Source: an uncultured Gammaproteobacteria bacterium (GTDB lineage Bacteria > Pseudomonadota > Gammaproteobacteria > HK1). Taken from it: a stretch of 64,000 nt of DNA. Below are positions 63,037-64,000 of this stretch, piece after piece. Position numbers and translations under genes: made by a program. The notes under the pieces are model-generated. The model searched no databases. It saw nothing but the letters and a program-made list of their open reading frames with translations, and had not been told where the DNA came from. Numbering within the stretch: the stretch's first letter is position 1; every line of letters starts with the position of its first letter. The stretch is from positions 3,869,694 through 3,933,693 of the forward strand of contig OY282378.1 in NCBI GenBank assembly GCA_958295835.1. The letters run 5' to 3'.

Positions 63037-64000
63037 ATGCACCTGCCGAACTATCGTGACGGCAGTATCGTCAACCTGATGCAGTCCATCCTCACCGGGC
63101 TCGATGCGCCCGGGGCCGGTGGCGTGCACGGCCATCTCGCCGACCTCGGCCCCGAGGAGATCGCCGGGGCCGGACACGTCGTGCTTCTCGTCATCGACGG
63201 GCTCGGCCGGTCGCAGCTCGAATCGGGCGCGACGCCGGTGTTGCGTGAGGCGTTGCGGAGCACGATGACCTCGGTGTTCCCTTCGACGACCGCCTCGGCG
63301 GTGACGACCTTCCTGACCGGCCTCTCCCCGGCCGAGCACGCGGTCACCGGCTGGTTCACATGGCTGCGCGAGTTCGGGATGGTCGTCGCACCGCTTCCGT
63401 TCACGACCCGGGCCGGCGGCGCGGACCTCGCCTCGCTCGGCATCGCCCCGTCCGACGTCTTCACCGGCCCGACCGTCTTCGAGCGGGTGCGCGCGGACTG
63501 CCACGCGGTGCAGCCGGCCCGGCTCGCCGGCTCGGCGTATTCGCGGACGCATACGCGCGGGGCCGCGCCCTGGGGCTTCGAGCGCCTCGACGAGCTCGAC
63601 GGCGTGATCATCGACGTCGTGCGCGGCGCCCGCCGCCGGCGCACCTGCGTCTACGCCTACTGGCCGATGCTCGACACGCTGTCGCACAAGCACGGCGCGT
63701 CGAGCCGGCGGGTCCGGCGCCACCTCGCGGAGATCGACGCGCTCTTCGACCGCCTGCGCACGGGGCTCGCCGGCACCGGCGCGCTGCTCGTGGTGACCGC
63801 GGACCACGGCTTCGTGGATGTCCGGCCCGAATCGCGCCTCGACGCAGGGGCCGTCCCCGGCCTTGCGGAGAGGCTCGCGATCCCTCTGTGCGGCGAGCCG
63901 CGGGCGGCGTTCTGCTACGTGCGAGGAGCGCACTACGCGGACTTCGAGCGGTACGCCGGCGAGGCGCTGGCCGGCGCCGCCGCCGTCGTCGAGAGCGCGT
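63037..64000 (+). CDS. Type I phosphodiesterase/nucleotide pyrophosphatase family protein, 3'-truncated
   Basis: The frame runs past the window end with 321 codons seen. Alkaline-phosphatase-superfamily metal motifs are VVLLVIDGLGRSQLES, VFPSTTASAVTTFLTGLSP (nucleophile Thr), YWPMLDTLSHKHG and LLVVTADHGFVDVR. GGGGGAG lies nine bases before the ATG. There is no signal peptide, so it is cytoplasmic. The substrate could be a nucleotide or other phosphodiester. Confidence 0.88.
   Translation, partial: MHLPNYRDGSIVNLMQSILTGLDAPGAGGVHGHLADLGPEEIAGAGHVVLLVIDGLGRSQLESGATPVLREALRSTMTSVFPSTTASAVTTFLTGLSPAEHAVTGWFTWLREFGMVVAPLPFTTRAGGADLASLGIAPSDVFTGPTVFERVRADCHAVQPARLAGSAYSRTHTRGAAPWGFERLDELDGVIIDVVRGARRRRTCVYAYWPMLDTLSHKHGASSRRVRRHLAEIDALFDRLRTGLAGTGALLVVTADHGFVDVRPESRLDAGAVPGLAERLAIPLCGEPRAAFCYVRGAHYADFERYAGEALAGAAAVVESA

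Overview
The window is about 64 kb of high-GC bacterial chromosome. The methyl-directed repair nuclease MutH, the ribBA-ribH-nusB-thiL-pgpA gene order and the putrescine gene set point to a gammaproteobacterium. The lineage cannot be fixed further from sequence alone. I saw no rRNA, tRNA or CRISPR array.

Layout. Positions 1-2.6 kb hold the end of a SucC-type gene, sucD and an MDR oxidoreductase. Positions 2.6-9.6 kb form a polyamine locus on the minus strand: a PotDBCA-type importer, a PuuA-type glutamine synthetase and a PuuD-type amidohydrolase. Positions 9.6-21 kb are a patchwork: an orphan adenine methyltransferase, three toxin-antitoxin pairs (DUF5615/DUF433, HicAB, DUF3368/UPF0175-like), broken genes, and the housekeeping genes ilvD, a glutaminyl cyclase gene and mutH.

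Positions 21.4-40.7 kb hold the main find, an NHLP/NHLM-type RiPP (ribosomal natural product) locus. Three plus-strand export genes (HlyD-like adaptor, C39-peptidase ABC exporter, second ABC exporter) converge on a minus-strand array. The array has 11 intact precursor genes plus 1 degenerate one, three paralogous genes of a family I do not recognise, a JmjC/cupin hydroxylase and an alpha/alpha-toroid (terpene-cyclase-like) protein. Two more precursors lie at 48.4-49.6 kb beside an RND efflux gene, giving 14 in all. All share an NHLP-type leader of about 75-80 residues ending in Gly-Gly (altered in the degenerate copy). Their short cores contain no Cys, every core contains Trp, and ten end in a C-terminal Trp. 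No LanM, YcaO or radical-SAM enzyme is visible, so this looks like an unusual and possibly undescribed RiPP class. Leftover 5' ends of a maturation gene after several precursors suggest the array grew by duplication of [promoter - precursor - hairpin - enzyme] cassettes followed by enzyme loss.

Positions 41-54 kb hold an AAA ATPase, an operon of an RsbW-like ATPase, a PrnB-like protein and an NCS2 permease fusion, a frameshifted DUF4143 ATPase, a 15-bp minisatellite, the RND transporter and a VapBC pair. Positions 54.3-64 kb are housekeeping: pgpA, thiL, nusB, ribH, ribBA, a nicotinate phosphoribosyltransferase, a nucleoside deoxyribosyltransferase-like gene, ispG, two DUF1640-like genes and a truncated phosphodiesterase gene.

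A recurring oddity is the presence of short (about 25-150 bp) displaced copies of neighbouring genes, and of in-frame insertions in core enzymes such as RibH. This suggests frequent small duplications in this genome.
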